This document shows, piece after piece, positions 5,414 to 12,583 of a stretch of 12,583 nucleotides of DNA. The stretch covers positions 1-12,583 of the forward strand of contig DATEHM010000005.1 of assembly GCA_035279545.1 (NCBI GenBank), read 5' to 3'. The DNA comes from Segetimicrobium sp035279545. Lineage in GTDB: Bacteria; Sysuimicrobiota; Sysuimicrobiia; Sysuimicrobiales; Segetimicrobiaceae. Positions within the stretch are counted from its first letter, which is position 1; every line of letters begins with the position of its first letter. Below the pieces are notes generated by a model. The model was not told the origin of the DNA. It did not search any database and saw nothing but the letters and a program-made list of their open reading frames with translations. The translations under genes were made by a program, and so were the position numbers.

Positions 5414-5428
5414 CGCCCGCCGCGGGCG
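5414..5428 (+). terminator. GC hairpin right after the SCO stop, possible terminator
   Basis: CGCCCG (5414-5419) and CGGGCG (5423-5428) form a perfect 6-bp stem with a 3-nt loop, beginning at the base after the TAG. Only a poor T content follows. Position favours a terminator between the convergent SCO and YhaN-like genes; the lack of a T-run argues against a strong one. Confidence 0.4.
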
Positions 5429-5508
5429 TCGTGCGTCGGGACGGGTGCGCCAGAGGGGCCGCGCCTCCCGCCGAAGCAACGGTTCTCCCATCTGAAGCAC
5501 CCGAGGAG

Positions 5509-7722
5509 TTACGGGCCGTTCGCGGAGACTTGATCGGGAGCGGCAACGGAAATGCCCACCTCCTGGGGGATCGTCCCGGCGGACTGTCCCAGGACGACCA
5601 GCTGATCCGCGTACCGGTGGTAATCCTCTCGGCACGTGAAGAGGAAGATCTGCCGCTCGCGGCCGAGGTCCCGCAGGAGGCGCATCGCCGCCGCCTTGCG
5701 CCCCTCGTCGTAGGCGAGGAAGGGATCATCGAGAAAGAGGGGCGGGCGGCGGTCCTCGCACAGCACATCGATCAGAGCGAGCCGCAGGGCGAGATAGCAC
5801 TGATCCGCGGCGCCGCTGCCGATCTCTCGGGACGCCGCGTCGACCTCCGCCCACCCCTTGGGAGGACCCACCCACACGCGCGGGGCGAGGGTGTGTTCGT
5901 CCACCTCCACGCGGTCGTAGGCGCCGTCCGAGACCACGCGCAGGTACCGGCTGGCCCGCTCCTCGAGCAGCGCCTTCCCCGGCACGACGGTGAGCCGGTG
6001 GGCCTCCCCCAGCACGTGGTGGGCCAGCCGGAGGATCTCGATGAACCGTTGGAACCGCGCGATGCGCTCGCGGGTCTCGGCGAGCTCCTCCACCACCCGG
6101 GCGAGCTCCTCGTGCGGTGACCGCCCGCTCAACCGACCCTCCAACCGTTGCAGCGCCCCCCGTCCTTCGTTGAGCCGGCGCACCCGCGCCTCGGCCTCGT
6201 TCTGGAGTCGCTGGAACCCCGCGGGATCCAACCGCCGGAGCACCAAGTTGGGATCCTCCCGTTCCGCGCGGACCATCGCCAGATCGAGCAGCCCCCGCCG
6301 GTGCTCGTCGACGATCTCTTCCAGACTCCGGCCCCCCAGCAGCTCGTCCAGAAGTTTGCGTGACGACGCCTGCCGCTGGCGCGCCCGCCGGTACCGCTCG
6401 GCCAGGTCCACCGCCGCCTCCACCGACGGCACATGGAGCGATTCCAGTTGAAGGCGGAGGGCGGCGGCGGCCCGTTCGGCAGCCCGGCGCCGCTCCTCGA
6501 GGTCGCGAACCCGGTCCTGACGCGCGGCCCGGGTCACCGCCTCCAGCGCCGCCGTCCTGCCCCGCCCCCGCGCCGCGACCGCAGCACTCCCCAGGAGCGC
6601 GGCCACGAGCAGCACGGTCGCGCTCCAGGCGTTCCTATCGACAGCGAGGAGCACCACCCCCACCGCCGCGGCCACCGCCGCGGCGAGGCCAAACCCGGCC
6701 GGGCCCACCCCTAAGAGCACTTGGTCCACGAGCGATCGCACCACCGGCCCGGACTCCTCCGCCGGACGATCCGGGGACGCCCCCTCCTCGAGGCCGGCCC
6801 GGAGGATGCGCAGCCGGACGTCTGCCTCCAGGAGCCGCTGGAGGGCCTCGGCGTCCGGGGCGGGAAGGCGGAGGGCCTCGTCCCGGTCGGCCGCGGCGGC
6901 CTCGCCGCCCGCTTTCTCCAGGCGGTCGAGCAGCGATTGCAGTTCCTTGGCACGCGCGCTCAGCTGGTTCGACCGGGCGTCCAGCTCCAAGAGGCGCCGG
7001 TTGCCCTTCATCAGCTCTTCGTCGTCGCGAACCTGCCGTTCCAATTCACCGATCTGGGCGAGTAGGCGGTCCCGATCGGTGGCCGCCCGCTCGATGGCCT
7101 CCACTTCGGCGGCCAACCGGCTCTCCTCGGCGGTGAGCGCCGCGATGCGGTCCTGATTTCGCTTGAGCGGGCCCGGCGTCTTCGAGGGGTGCGAAAGCCC
7201 GACCTCGAGGCCGCGGATCTTGTCGTCGATCGTGCGGAGCACGCGGGTCGCATCGGTGTCGGCGCCGGACACGATCCGCGCCAGACGCGTCCCGATCTCC
7301 CGTCCCTCCTGCTGGATACCCGCGAGATCCCACTGGCGGATGTGCGCCGTGGCCCGGAACAGGCTGAGGCTGGTGAGGCCGAGCACCTCGCCGATCTGCC
7401 GCTCCACGTCCTTGGGGTTGTCCCACGCCTCGCCGCCGGCCGCCAGGGAAACCTTCTTCGCCCCGATGTCTCGGTGCAGCCGGTACGCGCGACCCTCGGC
7501 CTCGAACTCCATGCTGACTTCGCCCGCCTCCTCCTCTCCCCACGTCGCGTACGACCTGGCCTCCGCCGGCTTGACCGGAAACAGCGCCGCGGATACGGCG
7601 AGGTGGAGGGTGGACTTGCCGGCATCGTTGCGCCCGTAGATGACGTTGAGCCCCGGGCCGCAGTCCAGCACCTGGTCGACCAGTTTTCGAAACCCGCGGA
7701 TCCGCACGCGACGGATGATCAT
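5509..7722 (-). CDS. YhaN/SbcC/Rad50-like ATPase with central membrane hairpin
   Basis: This 737-residue SMC-like ATPase is the likely partner of the adjoining phosphoesterase, forming an SbcCD/Mre11-Rad50-type complex at DNA ends. An N-terminal half-domain begins MIIRRVRIRGFRKL and has Walker A GRNDAGKST (30-38) and a Q-loop-like region near IRQWD (128-132). Coiled coil follows at about 190-310. Two hydrophobic helices at about 336-361 and 366-385 lie in the middle, then coiled coil at about 390-570. The C-terminal half has a signature-like SGAADQCYLALRLA (636-649), Walker B LFLDDPF (662-668) and a final catalytic region. There is no CxxC zinc hook, and the membrane hairpin takes its place. 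That is the YhaN arrangement, although B. subtilis YhaN is longer. The ATG overlaps the upstream stop (ATGA), with GGAGG 7 nt upstream. Confidence 0.85.
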   Translation of the reverse strand: MIIRRVRIRGFRKLVDQVLDCGPGLNVIYGRNDAGKSTLHLAVSAALFPVKPAEARSYATWGEEEAGEVSMEFEAEGRAYRLHRDIGAKKVSLAAGGEAWDNPKDVERQIGEVLGLTSLSLFRATAHIRQWDLAGIQQEGREIGTRLARIVSGADTDATRVLRTIDDKIRGLEVGLSHPSKTPGPLKRNQDRIAALTAEESRLAAEVEAIERAATDRDRLLAQIGELERQVRDDEELMKGNRRLLELDARSNQLSARAKELQSLLDRLEKAGGEAAAADRDEALRLPAPDAEALQRLLEADVRLRILRAGLEEGASPDRPAEESGPVVRSLVDQVLLGVGPAGFGLAAAVAAAVGVVLLAVDRNAWSATVLLVAALLGSAAVAARGRGRTAALEAVTRAARQDRVRDLEERRRAAERAAAALRLQLESLHVPSVEAAVDLAERYRRARQRQASSRKLLDELLGGRSLEEIVDEHRRGLLDLAMVRAEREDPNLVLRRLDPAGFQRLQNEAEARVRRLNEGRGALQRLEGRLSGRSPHEELARVVEELAETRERIARFQRFIEILRLAHHVLGEAHRLTVVPGKALLEERASRYLRVVSDGAYDRVEVDEHTLAPRVWVGPPKGWAEVDAASREIGSGAADQCYLALRLALIDVLCEDRRPPLFLDDPFLAYDEGRKAAAMRLLRDLGRERQIFLFTCREDYHRYADQLVVLGQSAGTIPQEVGISVAAPDQVSANGP

Positions 7723-8846
7723 CCGAGGACCTCCTTCCCCTCGAGCAGGGCGATCCCCAGCCGGAGGGCATCCTCCGCCACGGCGCGCGCCTCGCCTTCC
7801 CTGGCGGTGACCTCCGTCTGCATCAATTGCACGAAGCGACCGAGCACCGTGTTCTCGGGAAACTGCGCGGGATCGATCACATCGGGACGGAGGTGGGACT
7901 CGTCGCGGATCTCGAGCCGGAAGAACTCCCCGGCGAGGTCCTGGCGGAGCCGGTTGGGGCTGATGCGATCGGCCAGGGAGGCCAGCCCGGTCAGGACGAC
8001 GGTGAGGGCGAGATCCGGGTGCGCTTCGGCTTGGATGATGCGCGCGGCCCCTTCCTCCCCCCCCACGGTGGCGACATCCAAGGCCAGACGGCGGCTGCGG
8101 CGACGCCCGACCCGCCGCGGCGTCACCTCGACGCGCCCCGGGGCCTCCAGGGTCACCAGGCAGACGTTTCCGGAGTCGGGCTCATCGAGGTCGATCATCT
8201 CCGGCGCGCCGCTGTACCAGGCGGCCACCCCGCCGCTGGAGACCTCCCGAGTGGAATGCCAGTCCCCCAGCGCGAGATAGTCGACCTGGCTCGCCGCGAT
8301 CTCCTCGGGGGTGATGAGCCCGAACTGCACGGGGAGATCGGGACGCTGGACGCTGCCGTGGGCGAGCCCGACGAGGAATCGGGTCTGCCGTTCGGCGGGC
8401 GGCTTCGCCAGCGGGCTCTCCGCGGAGAGCTGACGCTGCCGCGAACGGCCGATCACGGTCAGGTCCAGGTCGGGAAACACCTGCGCGCCGGACTCGGGGC
8501 CAAAGACCGTGACCGCCGGCGAGGCGGCGGCGAGATCGCGCCAGACGACGGCACTCCCCTCGCCGAGCGGATCGTGGTTCCCCGCAACGGCGCACACCCG
8601 AATCCCGGCCGCCCCCAGGCGCCGGAGTTCCTGGGCCGAGAAGCCGACCCCGGCGCGAGACGCGGCCACGGAGTCGAAGAGATCGCCCGCGATCAACAAC
8701 AGGTCTACCCGTTCCTCGATCGCCAGGGCCACGACCCGGGCGAAGGTCGCCTCGAGCTGGCGCCGCTGCTCGCGTCCCCGCTCGCCCAGCATGCGGAAGG
8801 TGGCCCCCAGGTGGACGTCGCTCGTGTGCAGCAGGTGCACGCTCAT
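7719..8846 (-). CDS. YhaO/SbcD/Mre11-like metallophosphoesterase (DNA repair exonuclease)
   Basis: This 375-residue calcineurin-like phosphoesterase is the presumed nuclease partner of the YhaN-like ATPase. Motifs are SDVH (9-12), AGDLFD (53-58), AGNHD (88-92), LAHG (161-164) and ALGDWHSTRE (192-201). The last block is the usual GHxH position, carrying GDWH here; other metal ligands are intact. The C-terminal third (about 235-375) would hold the capping and ATPase-contact region, and ends with helices that could bind the partner's coiled coil. Its ATG overlaps the helicase stop by 4 bases, and its stop overlaps the ATPase start by 4 bases. No clear ribosome site precedes it, so translation is probably coupled. 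Pairing and order match B. subtilis yhaO-yhaN; function in DNA-end processing is inferred from the family. Confidence 0.88.
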   Translation of the reverse strand: MSVHLLHTSDVHLGATFRMLGERGREQRRQLEATFARVVALAIEERVDLLLIAGDLFDSVAASRAGVGFSAQELRRLGAAGIRVCAVAGNHDPLGEGSAVVWRDLAAASPAVTVFGPESGAQVFPDLDLTVIGRSRQRQLSAESPLAKPPAERQTRFLVGLAHGSVQRPDLPVQFGLITPEEIAASQVDYLALGDWHSTREVSSGGVAAWYSGAPEMIDLDEPDSGNVCLVTLEAPGRVEVTPRRVGRRRSRRLALDVATVGGEEGAARIIQAEAHPDLALTVVLTGLASLADRISPNRLRQDLAGEFFRLEIRDESHLRPDVIDPAQFPENTVLGRFVQLMQTEVTAREGEARAVAEDALRLGIALLEGKEVLG

Positions 8847-11800
8847 TCGGCGGTCGCCGTAAACGGGCAGATCTCGCTAAACGCGCAGTACGGGCACGCC
8901 CGGTAGGGATCGGGGGTGGCGATGAACTGCTGCGCGCGGATCCCGCCCGCCGCGTGCAGGATCATCTCGCGGGTTCGGGCCAGCTCGGCGTCGGTCTTGC
9001 GGGCGCGGCCGACGAGCACCTGCGTCCCCAGGAAGTGCAGCTCCACGCGGTCCGGGAGCCGCCCGAACACTTCCTTGTAGGCCAGCGTGTAGATCGCCAG
9101 TTGTTCGCTGTCCTTGGCGCGGCGATCGGCGTCCTGCTGAGTGCGGACGTCGGTGCTCTTGAAGTCGATGATCGCGACCTCCCCACCCCGCACGTCCACG
9201 CGATCCCAGCGGCCGCGGATCATCGTGGCCTCGACGTGGAACCGAAATTCGCGCTCCACGAACGTGGGGACGGTCCCGCTGGCTTCCTCGTAGGCGTAGA
9301 AGCGCCGCAGCGCCACCCGGCCGGCCTCGAGACGCTGATCTTCGTGCTCGCGACTGAGGAACCCCTCGTTGACCCAGGCCCGCTCGAAGTGCGCGATCAG
9401 ATCGTCCGCGGTCACCGGCTGGTGACGGGCTTTGCGGCGATTGTACTCCTGGACGGCATCATGCAGCGCGGCGCCGTAGACCACCCGGTGATCGCGGAGC
9501 ACCGGGACGCGCAGGATGTGGATATACTTGTACTTGAGGGGACACGTCGAGTAGTCATCGACCTGCCGGAACGAGAGCGGGATGACCTGATCGCCGGGCG
9601 GCACGAGCATCAGCTGCGGGTGCAGATCGACCGGGGGGGCGTGGCGCTCCACCGCCTGGACCACGGAGGCGCGGAACGTTTCCGGGTCCGCCCGTGGCAG
9701 ATCGAGCGTCTCGAGGACGAAGCGGCTGACCTTCCGTGGACGCGCGCCGCCGTAGTCTTGGGCGCTGGTCAGGTAGAGATCGCGTTTGGCCCGCGTCAGC
9801 CCGACGTAGAACAGCCGGCGCTCCTCCTGCAGGTGGAAGTCCCCGCTCGGCAGCAGATCCTTTATCAGCGCGTCCGGCAGCGGGATCGGTTCGCCCCGCG
9901 CCCGCGAGGGGAACTTATCCGAGACGAGGCTCACCAGAAACACGACGGGAAACTCCGACCCCTTGGCCTTGTGGATCGTCAGCACGCGGACGGCGTCGGC
10001 CTCCGTGTCGAACTCGGCCGTCGGCGGGTCGTCGCCGGCCTCGATCAGCAGATCGAGATACCCCACGAACCCCGGCACCCGATCGACCTGGGCGATCGCG
10101 CCGTACCGGGACACCAGGTCGAAGAACTTGGCGAGGTTGGCCACCCGCTGCTCGTCCTCGGGCCGGCCGGAGGCGGCCAAACGGCCGACGTACCCGGTGC
10201 GGGTCACCAGGTACTCGTAGAGCACCCGGCCGGTGGGGTACCGGGACGCCATCTCCGTCATCGCGTCGAGATCCTCGACGAGCTTGGCGATCGAGACGCG
10301 GCCCTCGGCGCTCACCTCGATCCCCTCGATCCGGTCGAGTTGCCGGTAGACGTGGCTCAGCGGCCGGTTCTTGCGGTTCGCGTAGCTCATGCAGAGGGCG
10401 AGATCCTGGGGGGGAACCTCGTAGAATGGAGCGGTGCTGAGCAGGTACAGCGAGAGGCCATCCTGGGGGTTGGCGAAACACCGCAGGGCCGCGATCACCA
10501 ACCGGATCTCCTCGCGGTCGTAGAGGCCTCGGGTCCCCGAGAACCGGAAGGGGATCCCCCGCAGGTTGAGCGCGCGCAGGAACGGATCGGCGTCGCGGTT
10601 CGCCCGCACGAGAATCGCTACGTCCCCATACCGCCATTGGCCGGCGGCGACCCGCCGGGCGATGCGCTCCGCCACCCCGTCGGCCTCGCTGTTCAACGTG
10701 TCGAAGTGCAGGTGCCGGGGAAGGCCCCCGGGGCCGGCGACGGCCACGAGGTGCTTGTCGATTTGATGGCGGACCTCGAGCCGGTCCGGGTCGTTGTGCC
10801 GGATCAGACGGTACGCCGAGTCGAGGATGAACTGCGTCGAACGGTAGTTCTGCGTGAGCACGACGATCTTGGCCTCGGGATACGTTTCCGTAAAATAGGT
10901 GATGTTGCTGTAGGACGCCCCCCGCCATCGGTAGATCGCTTGGTCGTCGTCGGCGACCACGGTGAGGCACCGTCGCCCGCCGGCGAGGAGCTTCACCAGC
11001 TCAAATTGCGCGTAGTTGGTGTCTTGAAACTCGTCGACCAGCACGTAGCGGAACTGCTCGCGATACCGCTGGAGCACAGTGGGATGTTCGCGGAGCACGC
11101 GCAGCGTCATCGTGATGAGGTCGCCGAAGTCCACGCGGCTCTCTCGGGCGAGCAGCCGCTGGTACGCCCCGTAGGCGGCGGCGACCTCGCGCTGCTGGCG
11201 GACCTGCTCCGCGGCGGCGGGATCGTCGGGAGGAGCGGCGGCGGCGAGCCGCTCGGCGTAGGCGGCGTACTCCTCGGGGGTGGTGTCCTCGTCCTTCGCT
11301 CGGCTGAACAGCGAGGCCACCGCGTCGATGTGCCGGGTCGGATCCCCCAACGGGCGGTAGTACTCCAAGGGCAACTCGAAGAGCCGCTCGCGGATAAAGA
11401 TGATCTGCTCGGGCTTCGTCAGCACCCGGAAATCGGGGGAGAGCCCCAGGTGCAGCGCGTGCTCCCGCAGCACCCTATCCCCGAAGGCATGGAACGTGCT
11501 GACCCACGCCTGCGTGTACCCGTACGGGACGAGCCGATCCACCCGCTCCTCCATCTCGGCCGCGGCGCGGTCCGTAAAGGTCAGCGCAAGGATCTCCTCC
11601 GGGCGCGCCCGGCGCGTGGTGATCAGATGGGCGATCCGGCGGGTGATCACGGTGGTCTTCCCGGTGCCGGCGCCGGCAACGATCAAGAGCGGCCCCTCGG
11701 GGTGCACGACGGCCGCGAGCTGCTCGTCGGTCAGCCCGTCGAGGATGGCGTCCCCCGCGATCGGGTGGACGGCCGATGGCGGCGGCGCAGCCAAACCCGC

Positions 11801-11875
11801 GCCCGCGCCGTCGGTTGGCGCCAGGGCGAGCGCGAGCTGGTCGTGCCGCAACCGATCGCCCTTCCGCTCAGCCAT
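8843..11875 (-). CDS. Fused UvrD/AddA-type helicase and RecB-type PD-(D/E)XK nuclease with iron-sulfur cysteines
   Basis: This 1010-residue ATP-dependent 3'-5' helicase-nuclease likely resects DNA ends for RecA. Helicase motifs are GAGTGKT (68-74), LTFTDRAAAEM (98-108), DEFQD (281-285), QAIYRWRGA (312-320), QNYRS (342-346), VLTIHKAKGSEF (631-642) and FYVGLTRAKR (689-698). The C-terminal nuclease has GRWDRVD (888-894), IIDFKS (902-907) and EQLAIYTLA (924-932). Cysteines C778, C994, C997 and C1003 match the AddB/AdnAB Fe-S pattern of one cysteine before the nuclease and three after it. An extra 45-residue N-terminal tail includes QLALAL (13-18). The ATG at 11873-11875 is chosen because it opens that tail, has GGAG 7 nt upstream and overlaps the recX stop by 8 bases; longer forms read into recX. 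Closest in plan to AdnA/AdnB, which act as a pair, whereas one chain is seen here. Confidence 0.9.
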   Translation of the reverse strand: MAERKGDRLRHDQLALALAPTDGAGAGLAAPPPSAVHPIAGDAILDGLTDEQLAAVVHPEGPLLIVAGAGTGKTTVITRRIAHLITTRRARPEEILALTFTDRAAAEMEERVDRLVPYGYTQAWVSTFHAFGDRVLREHALHLGLSPDFRVLTKPEQIIFIRERLFELPLEYYRPLGDPTRHIDAVASLFSRAKDEDTTPEEYAAYAERLAAAAPPDDPAAAEQVRQQREVAAAYGAYQRLLARESRVDFGDLITMTLRVLREHPTVLQRYREQFRYVLVDEFQDTNYAQFELVKLLAGGRRCLTVVADDDQAIYRWRGASYSNITYFTETYPEAKIVVLTQNYRSTQFILDSAYRLIRHNDPDRLEVRHQIDKHLVAVAGPGGLPRHLHFDTLNSEADGVAERIARRVAAGQWRYGDVAILVRANRDADPFLRALNLRGIPFRFSGTRGLYDREEIRLVIAALRCFANPQDGLSLYLLSTAPFYEVPPQDLALCMSYANRKNRPLSHVYRQLDRIEGIEVSAEGRVSIAKLVEDLDAMTEMASRYPTGRVLYEYLVTRTGYVGRLAASGRPEDEQRVANLAKFFDLVSRYGAIAQVDRVPGFVGYLDLLIEAGDDPPTAEFDTEADAVRVLTIHKAKGSEFPVVFLVSLVSDKFPSRARGEPIPLPDALIKDLLPSGDFHLQEERRLFYVGLTRAKRDLYLTSAQDYGGARPRKVSRFVLETLDLPRADPETFRASVVQAVERHAPPVDLHPQLMLVPPGDQVIPLSFRQVDDYSTCPLKYKYIHILRVPVLRDHRVVYGAALHDAVQEYNRRKARHQPVTADDLIAHFERAWVNEGFLSREHEDQRLEAGRVALRRFYAYEEASGTVPTFVEREFRFHVEATMIRGRWDRVDVRGGEVAIIDFKSTDVRTQQDADRRAKDSEQLAIYTLAYKEVFGRLPDRVELHFLGTQVLVGRARKTDAELARTREMILHAAGGIRAQQFIATPDPYRACPYCAFSEICPFTATAE

Positions 11876-12572
11876 CGAACCGCTCCGCCGCCTCGACCTC
11901 GCCGATCGCCCGCAGCGCCCGAATGATCGTCGCGTGCGCGAACCCGCGCCGCTCCAGCATCGCCGCGATGCGGCGCGTCCGTTGCGCCGGCGACAACCGC
12001 CGGCAGGCCGGGAGGCGGCGCCGGACCAACGCGGACGCGGACCGTTCCTCGGCGGCCGCCAGATCGGGGTCCACCTCAAACGCCTCGCGCACCGCCCGAC
12101 CGATCACCGCAGCGGGAACCCCCTTCTGGCGGAGCTCCCATCGGATCCGCCCCACCCCGTACGCGCGCGACGCCAGGCGCGCGGCGATCCAGGTTTTGGC
12201 AAAGGCGAGATCGTCCAGGTACCCTCTTCCGTCGAGGTCCGCGATCACCGCCCGCAGCGTGCCCGGCGGGATCCGGTACCGCATCAGGCGGGATCGCAGC
12301 TCCGCGGCACTCCTCGGCCGGATCGCCAAAAGACGAAGGGCCCGATCCCGGGCCCGCAGGTAGCCGTCGCGCGCCTCCAGCCGCGCCACGAGGCGCGGCT
12401 CGACCACCTCGCCGGCGGCGAGCCCGCACCGAGCCGCCTCTTCGGCATCGACACGCAACCGCCGGCCGTCGTCGAGCCGCACCACCCACCGCTCGCCGGC
12501 GCCGTCAGGGCTGGCAAGCGCCGTCACCCTCCGGGGGGTGCCGGCGTGGCGCCGCTCGTCGCTCAGCGGCAT
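11868..12572 (-). CDS. recX: RecX, regulator of RecA
   Basis: RecX binds and modulates RecA filaments. The 234-residue reading has a variable beta-rich N-terminus (about 15-60: VTALASP, WVVRLDDGRRLRV), then RecX helical repeats. The first carries ALRLLAIRPRSAAELRSRL (78-96), followed by VIADLDGRGYLDD (109-121), FAKTWIA (124-130) and GVGRIRWELRQKGVP (139-153). The last repeat is at about 195-228 (IAAMLERRGF). Length fits long RecX proteins. The ATG at 12570-12572 is only 11 bases from the window edge, and the frame stays open to the edge with no ribosome site visible, so the true start could lie outside. recA usually precedes recX and would be to the right. The stop overlaps the helicase start by 8 bases, so the two are coupled. 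Confidence 0.9.
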   Translation of the reverse strand: MPLSDERRHAGTPRRVTALASPDGAGERWVVRLDDGRRLRVDAEEAARCGLAAGEVVEPRLVARLEARDGYLRARDRALRLLAIRPRSAAELRSRLMRYRIPPGTLRAVIADLDGRGYLDDLAFAKTWIAARLASRAYGVGRIRWELRQKGVPAAVIGRAVREAFEVDPDLAAAEERSASALVRRRLPACRRLSPAQRTRRIAAMLERRGFAHATIIRALRAIGEVEAAERFDG

Positions 12573-12583
12573 GTCGAGATCGG

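Noticed and set aside
8954..11926. A 990-codon open frame on the plus strand opposite the helicase-nuclease
   Set aside because: It is the antisense shadow of a long GC-rich gene; its translation shows no family motifs, while the opposite strand carries every helicase and nuclease motif.
11876..12079. 68-residue N-terminal extension of the helicase
   Set aside because: It lies wholly within recX in another frame and is arginine-rich read-back; the ATG at 11875 has a suitable ribosome site.

Overview
This is a GC-rich bacterial chromosome segment (roughly two thirds G+C by eye) with ten protein genes. Nine lie on the minus strand and one, a SCO-type copper protein, lies on the plus strand. 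The set recX, rny, ymdB and spoVS in this order, close SelA and YhaO/YhaN relatives, a good sigma-A promoter and a probable leaderless transcript suggest an uncultured, probably aerobic member of the Terrabacteria side (Bacillota / Deinococcota / Armatimonadota / Sysuimicrobiota-like). This placement is an inference from gene content; no rRNA or tRNA gene is present. I see no mobile element, CRISPR array or sign of recent transfer.

Right part (about 5.5-12.58 kb, read right to left): recX, a 1010-residue fused SF1 helicase / PD-(D/E)XK nuclease with an iron-sulfur cysteine set, a YhaO/SbcD-type metallophosphoesterase, and a YhaN/SbcC-type ATPase with a central membrane hairpin. Successive genes overlap by 8, 4 and 4 bases, so this is a translationally coupled DNA-end-processing and recombination operon. 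recA is expected just beyond the right edge, which I cannot see.

Middle (4.53-5.43 kb): a divergent control region. Leftwards, a near-consensus sigma-A promoter drives rny through a leader of about 100 nt that can fold. Rightwards, an extended -10 element sits seven bases before the GTG of the SCO gene, as expected for a leaderless mRNA. A perfect GC hairpin follows the SCO stop.

Left part (1-4.53 kb, read right to left): rny (RNase Y) and ymdB, separated by 94 bp with two hairpins; a 318-bp spacer; then spoVS, a TrpH/RNase AM-like PHP hydrolase, a small zinc-ribbon membrane protein, and the first 117 codons of selA, which runs off the left edge. Three of these proteins act on RNA or nucleotides (RNase Y, YmdB, PHP). 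The PHP gene has no ATG/GTG/TTG that keeps its metal-binding N-terminus. It most likely starts at a CTG 12 bases after the spoVS TAG, in the same frame.

The observations most worth following are the overlapping recX/helicase-nuclease/YhaO/YhaN module, a possible sliding-clamp peptide in the helicase tail, the CTG-started PHP gene in frame behind spoVS, and the leaderless SCO gene. No wholly new system is evident; the novelty is in gene arrangement and expression signals.
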